Shown here: positions 22,090 through 34,262 of the stretch, one piece after another
Position numbering within the stretch: position 1 is the stretch's first letter
Layout: each line of letters starts with the position of its first letter
Source: Bombyx mori
Lineage: Eukaryota; Arthropoda; Insecta; Lepidoptera; Bombycidae
Assembly: GCF_030269925.1 (NCBI RefSeq)
Contig: NC_085117.1
Coordinates: forward strand, 15,268,738 to 15,332,737
Length of the DNA stretch: 64,000 nt
Reading direction: 5' to 3'
The notes under the pieces: generated by a model
The model's input: the letters and a program-made list of their open reading frames with translations, nothing else
What the model was told of the DNA's origin: nothing
The model's database searches: none
Translations under genes and position numbers: made by a program

Positions 22090-22461
22090 GTTTTTGAAAC
22101 GAAGTTCCTTATGGGACGATGCGGAGGGGTACCCTAACCGGGAAAAAACGTCCGTAACGTAAGATTTTTATTAGTAATGCACACAGTGTACAACTTAACT
22201 TTGAAATAACGTGCAAATTAGTAATGCACACAGTGTACGACTTAACTTTGTAATAACGTACAAAAAATAACATATTTTTTATCATCGATTGACCACGATC
22301 TCAGAGCGTTCGTTTGTGCAATACACCAACTCTTAAGCAAACAACCGTGAATGAAGTGTACCACAATAAGTTCGCACGTTACCGAATGACCGTGGATTGT
22401 TGCGAACCTCCAGTTTTATTTTCTTTATACCTCGAATAGAACTTAAAATTAATATTTTTAT
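22090..22461 (-). mobile_element. TIR element fragment, same family as 35496-35834
   Basis: It matches the element at 35496 in opposite orientation, from the end acgaagttccttat through the internal block ataagttcgcacgttaccg to aatatttttataatta. The second terminal repeat is missing where the LTR at 22462 begins, so it is cut by that junction. Confidence 0.75.
22171..22264 (+). repeat. 47-bp tandem duplication inside the TIR element
   Basis: The unit starting ttagtaatgcacacagtgta occurs at 22171 and again at 22218 with three visible differences. The homologous element at 35496 has one copy, so the duplication is specific to this copy. Confidence 0.85.
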
Positions 22462-23293
22462 AATTACACCGCTAAGAGTAACGCCATCTCTCGCCGAATA
22501 GCCGAACGAATATTGAAGGATCTAGTAACATCTAGAACGCTCGAGGAATACAACACCATCTATTGTCAGATAGCGGAAACACAAATCGAAGGTACTCGGC
22601 TTGTGAGGAATGTTCTCGACGATTCTAGGGATGTCGTATCGACTATAAAAGCGTTGCATAGATGGCACGCAGTCAGTCAATAATCGGAACTACTCGAAGC
22701 GAAGCAGCGAATGGATCACTTGAAGCTAAGAGGAAGAAGCTCTGTGAAGTCGTTGTGGCCTAAAGGATAAGACGTCCAGTTCATTCGTGTTGAGCGATGC
22801 ACCGGTGTTCGAATCTCAGGCGGGTGCCAATTTTTCTAATGAAATACGAACTCAACAAACGTTCTCGATTGACTTCCACGGTGAAGGAATAACATCGTGT
22901 AATAAAAATCAAACCCGCAAATTTTTATTTGCGTAATTCTTGGTGGTAGGACCTCTTGTGAGTCCGCGCGGGTGGGTACCACTACCCTGCCTATTTCTGC
23001 CGTGAAGCAGTAATGCGTTTCGGATTGAATGGTGGGCAGCCGTTGCAACTATACTTGAGACCTTAGAACTTATATCTCAAGGCGGGTGGCGCATTTACGT
23101 CATAGATGTCTATGGTCTCCAGTAACCACGTAACACCAGGTGTGGGCTGTGAGCTTGTCTACCCATCTAAGCAATAAAAAAAAAGCGAATTGCGAATTTT
23201 AAAGTGTTCTGTATGTGTTCTAAGTAATAAATACAGTTTTAAGTTGTTTAAGTTGGTGGAACATTTATTTATCCCGAACCCAAGCGCGTAACA
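22462..23293 (+). mobile_element. Solo LTR, copy 1, with nested SINE
   Basis: After removal of the SINE at 22751-23184, this segment aligns along its length with the reverse complement of the solo LTR at 48948-49761. Shared blocks include gactataaaagcgttgca (a TATA-box region), ctactcgaagcg and ttctgtatgtgtt. The right end is gcgcgtaaca; the left end is diverged (aattac for TGTTAC). No internal region or partner LTR is in the window. Confidence 0.78.
22751..23184 (+). repeat. Bm1 SINE, full length
   Basis: The head cgttgtggcctaaaggataa and B-box-like tgttcgaatctc mark the tRNA-derived part. The body ends in taagcaataaaaaaaaa. It lies inside the LTR at 22462, so it is the younger insertion. 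Confidence 0.93.
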
Positions 23294-23744
23294 ATACGAA
23301 GAATATACGCTTGATGCAAACGTTTGAAAAGGTACAGATATATTTTTTGCTTAACTCAAGATTTTTGTGAATTATTATTTATTACCAACTGTTATGTATC
23401 ATTTGCCAGCGCTGAACTTTACACTATTTTTAATAAAATCAAATTAAAAAAAATGTACACACTTGTTGAACGTCAAAAAGAACTACCGCCAATGTGTATG
23501 TGTTCCATTTGCCAAAATTTAGTTCGAATAAACTGTGTATAAATTACAAATGTGTTTAAAATTTATTTGGTTTGTTTAAATTAAGAAATTCTTATTATTT
23601 TAAATGTTATTTGAAAGTTATATTATTGTAAAAGCTGAATTTACAAATAATTTAAAATCACAAATACAAGACAATAGTGCATTAATACAATACGAGATTA
23701 CGTAAAATATCGATTTACAGATCTGTAAAACAATATTTTTAAGT

Positions 23745-24177
23745 TATTAGTTGGGAAGTCCTGCCTGGACGTACATATAAGGTGCTTCATACCCGATCCT
23801 CTGGAAGGAATGGTAAACAGTCGACGTCGCCCTAAATACGTCATTACGGATCCTCCAGATCCATTAACGGTGCTTTTAGGTACCTCAAGCACCGGTCACC
23901 GACCTCGCCGGACCTGTCGCTTGCGACGAAGGGCTCAGCGAGTAAATTAAACCATAGACCTTCGATCAACGATCGAAGCCATAGACACAGTCCACTGAGT
24001 TTCTGACCGGATCTTCTCAGTGGGCCGCGTTTCCGATCCGGTGGTAGATTCTGCGAAGTACTGCTCTTGCTAGGGCTAGTGTTAGCAACACCTCTGGTTC
24101 GTGCACCGAGAGCTCACCTACAAGCTAGGGTAACGCTGATATAGCCTCTCAAGGCTATCAGCATAGGTAGGAAAAAA
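23745..24177 (+). mobile_element. Jockey-clade LINE 3' end, second subfamily
   Basis: The ORF C-terminus resembles that of copy A (VNSRRRPKYVITDPPDPLT), followed by the UTR blocks ccactgagtttctgaccgg, gatccggtggtagattctgc and gtgagctcaccta. A hairpin tagcctctcaaggcta and an A tail end the copy. Other copies are at 26485 (minus), 50170, 53285 and 56860. The segment 24178-24345 just downstream shares ctagaacg and ctcgaatgctc blocks with the solo LTRs and may be another LTR scrap. Confidence 0.8.
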
Positions 24178-24667
24178 ATGTGCTCGATATTTTCGTATCA
24201 AGCGTACTCTGCCGTTGCTCAAATCACACAGGCAGGAACCAGTAACGTCATTTGTCATCAGATAGCGTAAACGGGTATCGAAACACCTAGAACGTCTCTC
24301 GAATGCTCTAGAACGATGATCATAGGCGAAGTGAAAAAGTGCCGAAATCCCCCTGCCTATTCTGATTTTATCAGGTTTTGTTAGAAAATAACAAGCCGAA
24401 CTATTGAATTCATTTTCGTTTAAGAAACAACCCTAAGTAAAAGATATAATATCTGGCGTGAATTCAGCTTTTTCTTGAATCGTGTTTGTGGTGCTTTGTA
24501 CGTTCAGAAATATTAAAGAACTAATCTGTTGGCGATAGCTGTTTGCAGAATGACGTATTGGTAGATTAGAACGCTTGAGGTTTGAATCCTTATTTTTTTT
24601 AATATTTTCCGTTAGTGGAAACGGATAACAGCTATAAACCTATTTTAATTTAAAAAATATATAAATA

Positions 24668-24926
24668 TGGCGACGCTTGAAAGACAAACGTGACTAAGCG
24701 ACAATGCGTGAACTTTACAATAGAGTAATTTAAAGTTGAAATTACTGAAAAAAAAATATTTTAACGAATCTAGCTGTAGGATTGAAATGATAAGCTGATG
24801 ATAAGATGAATGATGAATAGACCTAGAAATATATATTTTTTTGCGATATCGAATATGGTTATTGCCTATCTTTATATATAAAGAAGTTATTGTCGCTTAA
24901 TCACGTTTGCCTTTCAAGCGTCGATG
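24668..24926. mobile_element. Tc1/mariner-like MITE with 35-bp TIRs
   Basis: The sequence at 24671-24705 is the inverted copy of 24889-24923 with 33 of 35 bases matching. TA dinucleotides flank the element at 24666-24667 and 24927-24928, the target duplication expected of Tc1/mariner. The interior has no ORF. Confidence 0.8.
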
Positions 24927-24928
24927 TA

Positions 24929-25539
24929 TTGTGTCTTATTCTTTTTTTCTCTAAGAGTATGCAGGAACTTCATCAACATAATGAATCACCGATCAGAATC
25001 ACATAGTCATTCGTTATTCGGTGATCAATGTAATCCACCAATTAATTAGTGAATACAAACGTCACTGAACACACGGATGATAATTTTTGTGCGTTCTTTT
25101 TTTGCCCTGCCTTATCGCTGGTATCCTAAGGTATTCCATATGAGTAGATCATGATATAATGTTTATCTCGTAAAGAACCATAGTCTATTACATTATAAAC
25201 ATTAAATAATGATATGAGATATGATATGACATGATAAATGATAAACATTATAATATCGTACAAAGAAACAGTGTAGTTATCACGTAATCAAATTCTATTC
25301 ATTCTGGTTACTAATTTTGCCGTTCCTAATATTAGGCCGCGTGTTTACAGTTGGGGTTGTCTTTTATGTCTTATAATTATTAAGAGGCTTTGCAATGAAT
25401 TGTCGGGGGTATATAACTATGGCTGGCACTAGCATATTCAGTGTTTTATTTACAAGTTAATTATGTTTGTTGCGATAGAAGAAAGAAATGCTAATTAAGT
25501 TTGTTAAAAGATTATGCCTAAAACGATTGTTATACATAA
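24929..25539. other. AT-rich intergenic DNA
   Basis: It contains degenerate ATGATA-type simple repeats around 25195-25255. Nothing else recognised. Confidence 0.4.
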
Positions 25540-25759
25540 TCACTACATAGTATAAAACAAAGTCGCTTTCTCTGTCCCTATATCTGTCTGTCCCTATGTA
25601 TGCTTAAATCTTTAAAACTACGCAACAGATTTTGATGCGGTTTTTTAATAGATAGAGTGATTAAAGAGAAAGGTTTATATATATAATAACATCCGTTAAA
25701 TAGAGGAGAAATCAATAATAAATTACAGTTTCCGAAGCGAAGCGAGGGCGGGTCGCTAG
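25540..25759 (+). mobile_element. Small Helitron
   Basis: It starts TCACTACATAGTATAAAAC after an A and ends GGGCGGGTCGCTAG before a T, which is the A|TC...CTAG|T arrangement of Helitrons. It is 220 bp, GC-rich only near the 3' end, and has no ORF. Confidence 0.82.
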
Positions 25760-26023
25760 TTTTGTATAAAGCGAAGTCAACTAACGTTTTGACTTATATT
25801 TATTTTGTTTGTGCAGGTGTTTACACTTACGAACGGATTTAAGCAAACAAGAGCTGGCCTGCGTAATGTTTGTGTTTGTAAATTATTCGGTCTACAATAT
25901 ACGTAAACGCCCGTAGCATTAGTGTCAAACAAAACAAAGCATGAATTTAATTGAACCATTGTAAACCTTACGATACCTACAGATGTTATGAAGGGCTTTT
26001 CGCTTTGAGGCATTATTGTATAA

Positions 26024-26310
26024 CTAGCGACCCGCCCTCGCTTCGCTTCGGAAACATTAAATTTTATTATTGATATCTGAGTCCCGCGATGCTACCCGCG
26101 GCTATTGTACCGCGGGCGACGCCGCGGTGCGAAGCTAGTCTAAAAAGTAGCCTAAGTTACTTCTTATATCATCAGATACTTATCAGTGAAAGTCTCGTCA
26201 AAATCGGTCCAGCCGTTCCAGAGATTAGCCGGAACAAACAGAAAGACAGACAGACAGACAAAAGTTGTAAAAAATGTTATTTTGGTGTATATACCGTATA
26301 TATATATTTA
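26024..26310 (-). mobile_element. Helitron-like element, minus orientation
   Basis: Read on the minus strand it ends cgagggcgggtcgctag then T, the same 3' end as the element at 25540. The body contains ctctggaacggctggaccg and a gtctgtctgtctgtc run. The 5' end was not fixed; 26310 is approximate. The two share only their 3' ends, and they lie 264 bp apart pointing at each other. Confidence 0.7.
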
Positions 26311-26484
26311 TCTGCATGTAGTAAAAAGCGGTTATTTTAATATTACAAACAGACACTCCAATTTTATTTATATGTATAGATGTGCCTCTCATAGTGTACC
26401 TTTACAATAAATACGTACTTACGAGTATAACAAACGTGAGTGTTATTTCACTTATTTTTATCGTACCTTTTCGTTCCTTCTCCT

Positions 26485-26705
26485 TGACGTGTAGGTCAGC
26501 TCACGGGGCTCAAACTAGGTGTGTTGCTAATACTGGCTCTAGCAAGAGCATTGCTTCGCAGAATCGACCACCGGATCGGAAACGCGACCCACTGAGAAAA
26601 TCCGGCGAGAAACTTAGTGGGCTGTGTCTATGGGTTAATTCACTCGTCAAGCCCTTCGTCGCAAGCGACGGGTTCGACGAGAACGGTGACCGGGTGATTT
26701 CACGT
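26485..26705 (-). mobile_element. Jockey-clade LINE 3' fragment, second subfamily
   Basis: It matches the reverse complement of the 23745 copy from gtgagctgacctaca through gcagaatcgaccaccggatc to the ORF end ggttcgacgagaacggtgac. Confidence 0.8.
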
Positions 26706-27429
26706 ATATATACCATTACTATCAAAAAGTTATAGTTTTTCAAAGCTGATTTATGAAAATTGAGCAATCAAACCTCGATCATACCTAAACAAATAAGGAA
26801 TCCATGTTTATTACGGACTCATAAAGTCCCAACTGAAACGCCTAAAGGAACGAATATGGAAATTTCGGGAACAAAAACATTGTCAGCGAGCTTCAATATG
26901 AAAAATTCAAAAGCAATCAACACGGACTACCAACAGTGCCAACACATTTGACTATGTTTCTTAATTAACTGTTTATTTTGAGATTGCTTAAATTAAAAAC
27001 ACTTTATCTGAAAAAATGTGCCATATGTGTACTATATACTACGTTATACAATGTGTACTATATTTGAATGTTAATTGAGTAGATTGTATCTTCAAATTAA
27101 TGTTTTTTGTGTGATCAATACACAGACCTCATCATAGTATTTTACGATCAAAATACATTTATTTCACTGGTTGCCGAATGTTATCTGAGTGTGTTCGATA
27201 AATAAATTGAGTTGGCTCCTCGAATGTGGAATACTAATTAATATCGGGATTAGTGGTTCATCTTCGTGGCTATTTTATATGAATGTTTACGGGATTGACA
27301 CTGTTTGTGACTGTTTTGCCTATTTCTGCACGATGGTTTTCTTACTTTTATTTTTATTGAAGTTGAAATAGTAAATTTTATATTGATTTTAGTTTAACTC
27401 TAACAATTTAGTTACCAAAAATGATACAC
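26706..27429. other. AT-rich intergenic DNA
   Basis: Two ORFs of about 60 codons show no domain. Nothing else seen. Confidence 0.4.
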
Positions 27430-27672
27430 TTTTTTTTTGCTTAGATGGGTGGACGAGCTCTCAGCCCGCCTGGTGCTAAGTGGTTACTGGAGCCTATAGA
27501 CATCCACAACGTAAATGCGCCACCCACCTTGAGATATAAGTTCTAAGGTCTCAAGTATAGTTACAACGGCTGCTCCACCCTTCAAACCGAAACGCATTAC
27601 TGCTTCACGGCAGAAATAGGCAGGGTGGTGGTACCCACCCGCGCGGACTCATAAGAGGTCCTACCACCAGTA
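27430..27672 (-). repeat. Bm1 SINE, 5'-truncated
   Basis: A short T run is followed by gcttagatgggtggacgagc and the rest of the body to ctaccaccag. The copy is well preserved. Confidence 0.93.
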
Positions 27673-28351
27673 AAAACACAAATTAAATTAAGTTAAATTA
27701 AATTATTCATTGCGAAAAAGAGCAAAAATCGTAACAGTCTAATATAAAATTAGTAGCATTGACTTTAGACAATAACAGACGGAATGTAAACAAGACCCTC
27801 AAAGTATTGGAACAAACTTTAACAATTGAACAGTGTTAATAATACTCAATTAATTTTGAGCGATTAATGTAGAGCGATTAACACGGCTGAACAAAACGCA
27901 ATAGCAATCGAAAACTAAGTTCAAATTCAATTACAGATTAGCAAAGTCCTAACGAGAATTAGAGCAGTTCAGTTTAACTACTCCGATGTTGAATTAGGAA
28001 ATAATTACTAAAAGATACGTTTTATATACGTCTAGAAATGTGCAAGTTTTTCTCTTAATATTTCTTGAAAGGTAATCAAATAGTATACGGGAAAGAATCA
28101 CGCTTAAGTCAGTCCAACATTGCTTTCTTGATCTATCGTGCGTGAGAACAAAGCCTTGAATTTTTCATGAGCATATATAGAAATAACATTGTTTTTGATT
28201 TAAAACTAAATGCTAAAATGATATAAAGATCCATTGCGATTCAGTTAAGAAGGCTTATTAAATTTAATCTGTTATGTTATTGTGTAGTTGTGTATCTGTT
28301 ATGCCCCTAAATAAATAAAAAAACGTGTGGCACTCGGGAACTGCCGCGGTA
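27673..28351. other. AT-rich intergenic DNA
   Basis: No gene or nameable repeat seen. Confidence 0.4.
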
Positions 28352-28719
28352 AAGCTATTGCATAGCATTTTTTATCAACTTATGCAATTATAATTAGACA
28401 ATTATAATTTAATATTAAAACAAAAATAAAACAAGACCACGTTATATTAAACATTAATAAAAGCAAAACATTAACTGTCCCCTTCACACTCATAAGCTAG
28501 ACCACGCGAGAGAGTGATGGGTAGACTTTTTATGATGCGCATGCAGTGTGACGTCACGCCACGCGCTTATTCACAAACACTACACATGCGCAACGTGTGA
28601 ATGTGTTGAACGCGAGCTACATGGTAGGCGGAGTAAGGGGTGTAAGGTTTTTTTCGTTACGGAATTTCATGATTCGGTCGCCGCGCTCAAGGCCCGCGAT
28701 AAAAGCTATGCAATAGCTT
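28352..28719. repeat. Possible TIR element
   Basis: A 15-bp sequence aagctattgcatagc at 28352-28366 is exactly inverted at 28705-28719. The enclosed DNA changes from AT-rich to a GC-richer half with tgacgtcacgccacgcgc. No clear target duplication could be fixed. The 15-mer is itself nearly palindromic, which lowers the weight of the match. Confidence 0.45.
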
Positions 28720-30143
28720 AAAAAGAGTCTTTTTTAGAGTGCTATAAATCTTGTGCTGTCTTGACATTTCGCACGTTCTACCTCAGCTACACACTTATTT
28801 AATATGTTTATTTTCCCTACATAATATATGCTGGTAGCTTAAGCTGGAATAGCTCCAGCTGTTCACGGACTGGGTATATTTTAATGAGTTATGAAATGTG
28901 GTTTGTGTGAGCGCTGAACGCCACATGAAAATTCGCGTGAGGGTTCCAAGGTAAACTCTTCCTACAAGCCATAGATTGCAGCTATCAAACAAAACGCATA
29001 TGGAAGTGAGCCGCGTGGCCCCTTTAGCCAAACCGAACGAACGCCTTGCCTTTCAAATCCAATAGAAAGTTGAAGTTTTTATCAAAATTATAGCCTTTTA
29101 AAATATCTTAAAGACTAGAGGATACAAGTTGCAAATTTTTATCTTCCGTGTAAAAAATCGCATAAAATTTATAAATTTTAGAATGAAAATCTCAAGTTGA
29201 TAAAAATTACTGATTCCCTGATTTTGGTTTGGCCCGAAAGGTATTAGTACGCTAGGCCCACTGGTGGGTTGCATGGCTTTTATCGTGATAAATAAAAAAA
29301 AAGAATATAATTATTAAAGGCTAAAGATCTATTTCGGTAAAACACATGTCTTAATAAAAATGTTTAATTTTAGTCTTGTTTATTAGCCGAATTATGTCTA
29401 CAGATCGTGACAACTTAACAAACGGGGCTTGATTTATTACTGTGTACACGAAAAAGTCATTACCTTAATATAACGATTAGTGATAATAGCATAAGCACAA
29501 ATGTACAAATTATATTATTTTGTCGTGCGGACCATAAAAAATCAATTGAAAAAATTTATTAATAAATTGAAAAAATTGGTTAAGCATTTTTTTCAACAAC
29601 ATTATTTTATTGATTTCAACAAAATCTGATTTTTTTGTCTTATCAAATGCATCCGCTTAAGCCTATAGTAGGAAGCACTATGTGCTGCTACTCAATCTTT
29701 TGCAACCTTTGAGGGTGATGCTTTGTGAAACGGTCTATGATATAAGCGAGAGCGATAAAATTAAATCTTTATTATTAAAACGGATTAATACACATTCGCA
29801 TCTGAAAGTTTTAGCGATTATTAACGTATTTCGATGTTTATTTTTCAAAAATCGATTTTTCAACAGTTTATTGTTGCGTCCTTATTTTAACACTAAAACA
29901 GTAAACCATTCTATTTAATCATACTGACACCTAACATGTTACTCTTTGTTTATATAGCGGACTAGATCTTGCCTGATTTTACAGTATTAAATACTTGGTA
30001 TTAAATACACAAACAAATTCTATGTTCTAAATTAATGATTAAAGTAAAGGCTGAAAAATATATTTCACATTGGTCACAGTACCGGAATGAAAAAATAGGA
30101 TAGTACTTTCTGTATGATTTAGTATGGAATTTTGTTTTGTTTA
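28720..30143. other. AT-rich intergenic DNA
   Basis: No supported gene. The 78-codon ORFs at 28795-29031 (minus) and 29682-29918 (plus) lack recognisable motifs. Confidence 0.4.
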
Positions 30144-30587
30144 TCTTCTTCTTCTAATATTATAAGGAGGAAAGATTTGTTTGTTTGTTTGTATTGAATA
30201 GGCTCCGAAACTACTGAACCGATTTCAAAAATTCTTTCAATGCTTGGAAGCTAAACTATTCCCGAGTAACATAGGCTATAAACTATTTTGAAAAAAATTA
30301 GAGATCCTTACTAAAACTCCAATAATGTAACCAAAGGTGTAAAAAAATTACCTAAAATATTCTTTACATCGCGTGTCCTGCGAAAACTATTGATGATAGA
30401 ATAAAATAATGTAGGTACTACGACTTTTTAGAACACATTATTGTTTACAAGAAATGTTGCGACAGCGTATGTCTAACTATTATAGTTATGCCGTAATAAG
30501 TGTTCTTTTATTTAAAAAAATAAAATAACGTTCAATATAGTTGAAATTTTTGTTAAAGTCCCGAGCAGAGCCGGAGCGTGCCGCTTG
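30144..30587 (+). mobile_element. Helitron, larger lepidopteran type
   Basis: It begins TCTTCTTCTTCTAATATTAT after an A. It holds the block gaataggctccgaaactact and ends cggagcgtgccgcttg then T, where CTTG stands for the usual CTAG. Its 3' part is inside the tandem duplication and therefore recurs at 31732-31924. Confidence 0.7.
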
Positions 30588-31728
30588 TTCTTAAATAATT
30601 TTATAAGTCACGTTATTTTAATACGCACGTAAGTATGTCGAGGCATTCTACGTTCTAACCCCTAAACGAGGAAATCTATCAAAGCAAGACGTGACTAGAA
30701 AGGGAAGTCATACAAGACGAAAATCAAGAGAAATCGTATTGTATGCTTAACAATATGTTTCAATAAAACGTCGGGCTCCATACAATGATATGCATTACAA
30801 ATGGATGGAATTTGACCCTTAATGTTTATTGATGAGACTGTTTTCTTTTCCATATCAATTTGGTGTCCAGTATCGATATGAGCAAACAGTATTTCGGTCG
30901 TTATTAAGATTTGTTACTGATGTTTGTCACAATTTATATATCTGCGACTTTACAATTCGTGAATTCAATTGAACGTCCTTTAGATGGCGTTAGTTATAAA
31001 TTATATAAATTGCGCTATCGATGTGTGCTCCCAAAACATATATAAGGGAAATGCTATTTTGGATTAATTGCATTTCGCCGAATAACCAGTAGTGTTTCAA
31101 GCATCACAACCCGCTGGGACTTAATGGACAATTGTTCGTCCATCGTCCTTTGAGGACGGATCGTCACTCGTCAGCCCGTAATTCGTTCGACAATACCATC
31201 ACGATAAGTTTTAAAGTAGAATTTGATTTCCTGGTATTTTTTAATTTTTTTATTTTCCTATTGAACTCGTATCGAGTATCGCAAGGTTGATTGACAACAT
31301 TTATATCCAGGGAATCATGATTTGCGTCCGCCAGGACTTATAATATAAGATGAGAATGGTACCACTGGGGACACAACTCGGCTGACTCAACTTTTCCTGA
31401 TGAAAATCTGACAACAAATTAGATTATTGTTTTTCAAGAAACATGATTGCTAAGTTGCGGGATAGAAAAAAAATAATAATGTGTCAATAAAACAATGTAA
31501 ACTTTGTTTGTCTACTCGGGAGCTATTGTGAATGATGCTTACGAACAATTTTCCCGTTTGCTCCGTAACGTGATGTCGTGTAAATAGTTTTTGTTAAGAG
31601 ACGAGATTGTATTACACAGTAAGAGATACATTGTTTCTATATATTATGCATTCAGTTTCTGGATAAAATGAGGAAATCTTTCCTTCCATTAAACAGCGTA
31701 TCAATATTCTTCGAAAATGAAATAGAAA
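30395..31728 (+). repeat. Tandem duplication, unit 1 (1,334 bp)
   Basis: It is repeated at a spacing of 1,337 bp as 31732-33065, with three bases (tga) at the junction. The first 193 bp are the 3' part of a Helitron; the rest is AT-rich DNA without an ORF. The left breakpoint (gatagaataaaat) and right breakpoint (aatagaaaataaaat) are similar short sequences. Confidence 0.97.
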
Positions 31729-31731
31729 TGA

Positions 31732-33065
31732 GATAGAATAAAATAATGTAGGTACTACGACTTTTTAGAACACATTATTGTTTACAAGAAATGTTGCGAC
31801 AGCGTATGTCTAACTATTATAGTTATGCCGTAATAAGTGTTCTTTTATTTAAAAAAATAAAATAACGTTCAATATAGTTGAAATTTTTGTTAAAGTCCCG
31901 AGCAGAGCCGGAGCGTGCCGCTTGTTCTTAAATAATTTTATAAGTCACGTTATTTTAATACGCACGTAAGTATGTCGAGGCATTCTACGTTCTAACCCCT
32001 AAACGAGGAAATCTATCAAAGCAAGACGTGACTAGAAAGGGAAGTCATACAAGACGAAAATCAAGAGAAATCGTATTGTATGCTTAACAATATGTTTCAA
32101 TAAAACGTCGGGCTCCATACAATGATATGCATTACAAATGGATGGAATTTGACCCTTAATGTTTATTGATGAGACTGTTTTCTTTTCCATATCAATTTGG
32201 TGTCCAGTATCGATATGAGCAAACAGTATTTCGGTCGTTATTAAGATTTGTTACTGATGTTTGTCACAATTTATATATCTGCGACTTTACAATTCGTGAA
32301 TTCAATTGAACGTCCTTTAGATGGCGTTAGTTATAAATTATATAAATTGCGCTATCGATGTGTGCTCCCAAAACATATATAAGGGAAATGCTATTTTGGA
32401 TTAATTGCATTTCGCCGAATAACCAGTAGTGTTTCAAGCATCACAACCCGCTGGGACTTAATGGACAATTGTTCGTCCATCGTCCTTTGAGGACGGATCG
32501 TCACTCGTCAGCCCGTAATTCGTTCGACAATACCATCACGATAAGTTTTAAAGTAGAATTTGATTTCCTGGTATTTTTTAATTTTTTTATTTTCCTATTG
32601 AACTCGTATCGAGTATCGCAAGGTTGATTGACAACATTTATATCCAGGGAATCATGATTTGCGTCCGCCAGGACTTATAATATAAGATGAGAATGGTACC
32701 ACTGGGGACACAACTCAGCTGACTCAACTTTTCCTGATGAAAATCTGACAACAAATTAGATTATTGTTTTTCAAGAAACATGATTGCTAAGTTGCGGGAT
32801 AGAAAAAAAATAATAATGTGTCAATAAAACAATGTAAACTTTGTTTGTCTACTCGGGAGCTATTGTGAATGATGCTTACGAACAATTTTCCCGTTTGCTC
32901 CGTAACGTGATGTCGTGTAAATAGTTTTTGTTAAGAGACGAGATTGTATTACACAGTAAGAGATACATTGTTTCTATATATTATGCATTCAGTTTCTGGA
33001 TAAAATGAGGAAATCTTTCCTTCCATTAAACAGCGTATCAATATTCTTCGAAAATGAAATAGAAA
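31732..33065 (+). repeat. Tandem duplication, unit 2 (1,334 bp)
   Basis: The only difference from unit 1 that I found by eye is A at 32717 where unit 1 has G at 31380. Confidence 0.97.
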
Positions 33066-33835
33066 ATAAAATATATTCTTTTCATTTTCTTTTTTTATTG
33101 ATTTCGATTTAACTATTTTAAATTTACCTATTAAATAATATATGGTTGGTAACTCGAAGACACTAACATAATAAATACTAATTTATAAGCATAAATAGTA
33201 AATGATTGAGTTTATTTAGGGGAAAAAAAACTGGTTGTATATAGGATCACAATGCTTAATGCTTAAACTTACCCAATTTTGTATTATCACTTTGTAAAAA
33301 ACATATAAGTACAAAAACATATAAGTTATAAGTTTTAACAAAAAAAAAACAACGTCACTATACAATTATGATGCAGATTAGATTATCTAACATCTTTTTA
33401 AATTTTGCGATTATGAAACTTTGAAAAGGCTTATTTCACCGAACTTAGCAGAAACGCGAAGACATTTCCGGCATTTTGAAGGGTGAAAGTTCCTAAAAAG
33501 CTCCCTTTAAATTATCGGCGGCAACTTCCCTTCAAGATCGAGTCTTAAGGACAGAAGTGCTGAGAAACATGTTAATTAGGCGAACCCTTAAATTTATCTT
33601 GATGCGAATCTCAATTAAAAGCCTTTAATCTTGTTAAACAATCTGCCGAAGGAATTAAATGAAAAATAAAGTCTTTTCTATAGCCTCATTTCATTTTGAT
33701 AGTAACATAGGCAGAGCCATTATCTAACTAGATTGCAGATTTCAGGAACATACATACATAGGAACAATTGTAAAATAAAAAATCTACGAATTACGAAAAT
33801 TTAACAAAAGATGATAAAAACTAATAAGGAAGGCC
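33066..33835. other. AT-rich intergenic DNA
   Basis: No gene or repeat recognised. Confidence 0.4.
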
Positions 33836-33970
33836 GGGGCAGCCGTTGTACTGAAATATTGAGAGGTAAACTCATGTCTCAAGGTAGGTGACAATTTACG
33901 TTGTTCATGTATATGTGCTTCGGTGACATAACGTCATATTGACCGTGAGCTCGTCAACAATAAAACAATG
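33836..33970 (+). repeat. Old Bm1 SINE 3' fragment
   Basis: The diverged collinear blocks ggggcagccgttgta, tctcaaggtaggtg, tttacgttgt and gtgagctcgtc mark an old copy. Confidence 0.7.
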
Positions 33971-34017
33971 TACGTATTTGAATATTTTGGCGCTCAGACG
34001 GTGAATGATAAGAAATT

Positions 34018-34262
34018 ATTTTTTTTATTGCTTACATGGGCGGACGAGCTCACAGCCCACCTGGTGTTAAGTGGTTACTGGAGCCCATAGACATCCACAA
34101 CGTAAATGCGCCACCCACCTTGAGATACAAGTTCTAAGGTCTCAAGTATAGTTACAACGGCTGCCCCACCCTTCAAACCGAAACGCATTACTGCTTCACG
34201 GCAGAAATAGGCAGGGTGGTGGTACCCACCCGCGCGGACTCACAAGAGGTCCTACCACCAGT
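34018..34262 (-). repeat. Bm1 SINE, 5'-truncated
   Basis: A T run, then ttgcttacatgggcggacga and a well-conserved body ending ctaccaccagtaa. It lies 47 bp from an older copy in the opposite orientation. Confidence 0.93.

Noticed and set aside
22751..22830. Possible tRNA gene at the SINE head
   Set aside because: It is the tRNA-derived promoter part of a full-length Bm1 copy.
30395..33065. Long direct repeats as LTRs or a CRISPR-like array
   Set aside because: The units adjoin with only 3 bp between them, lack TG..CA ends and target duplications, and start inside a Helitron. It is a simple tandem duplication.
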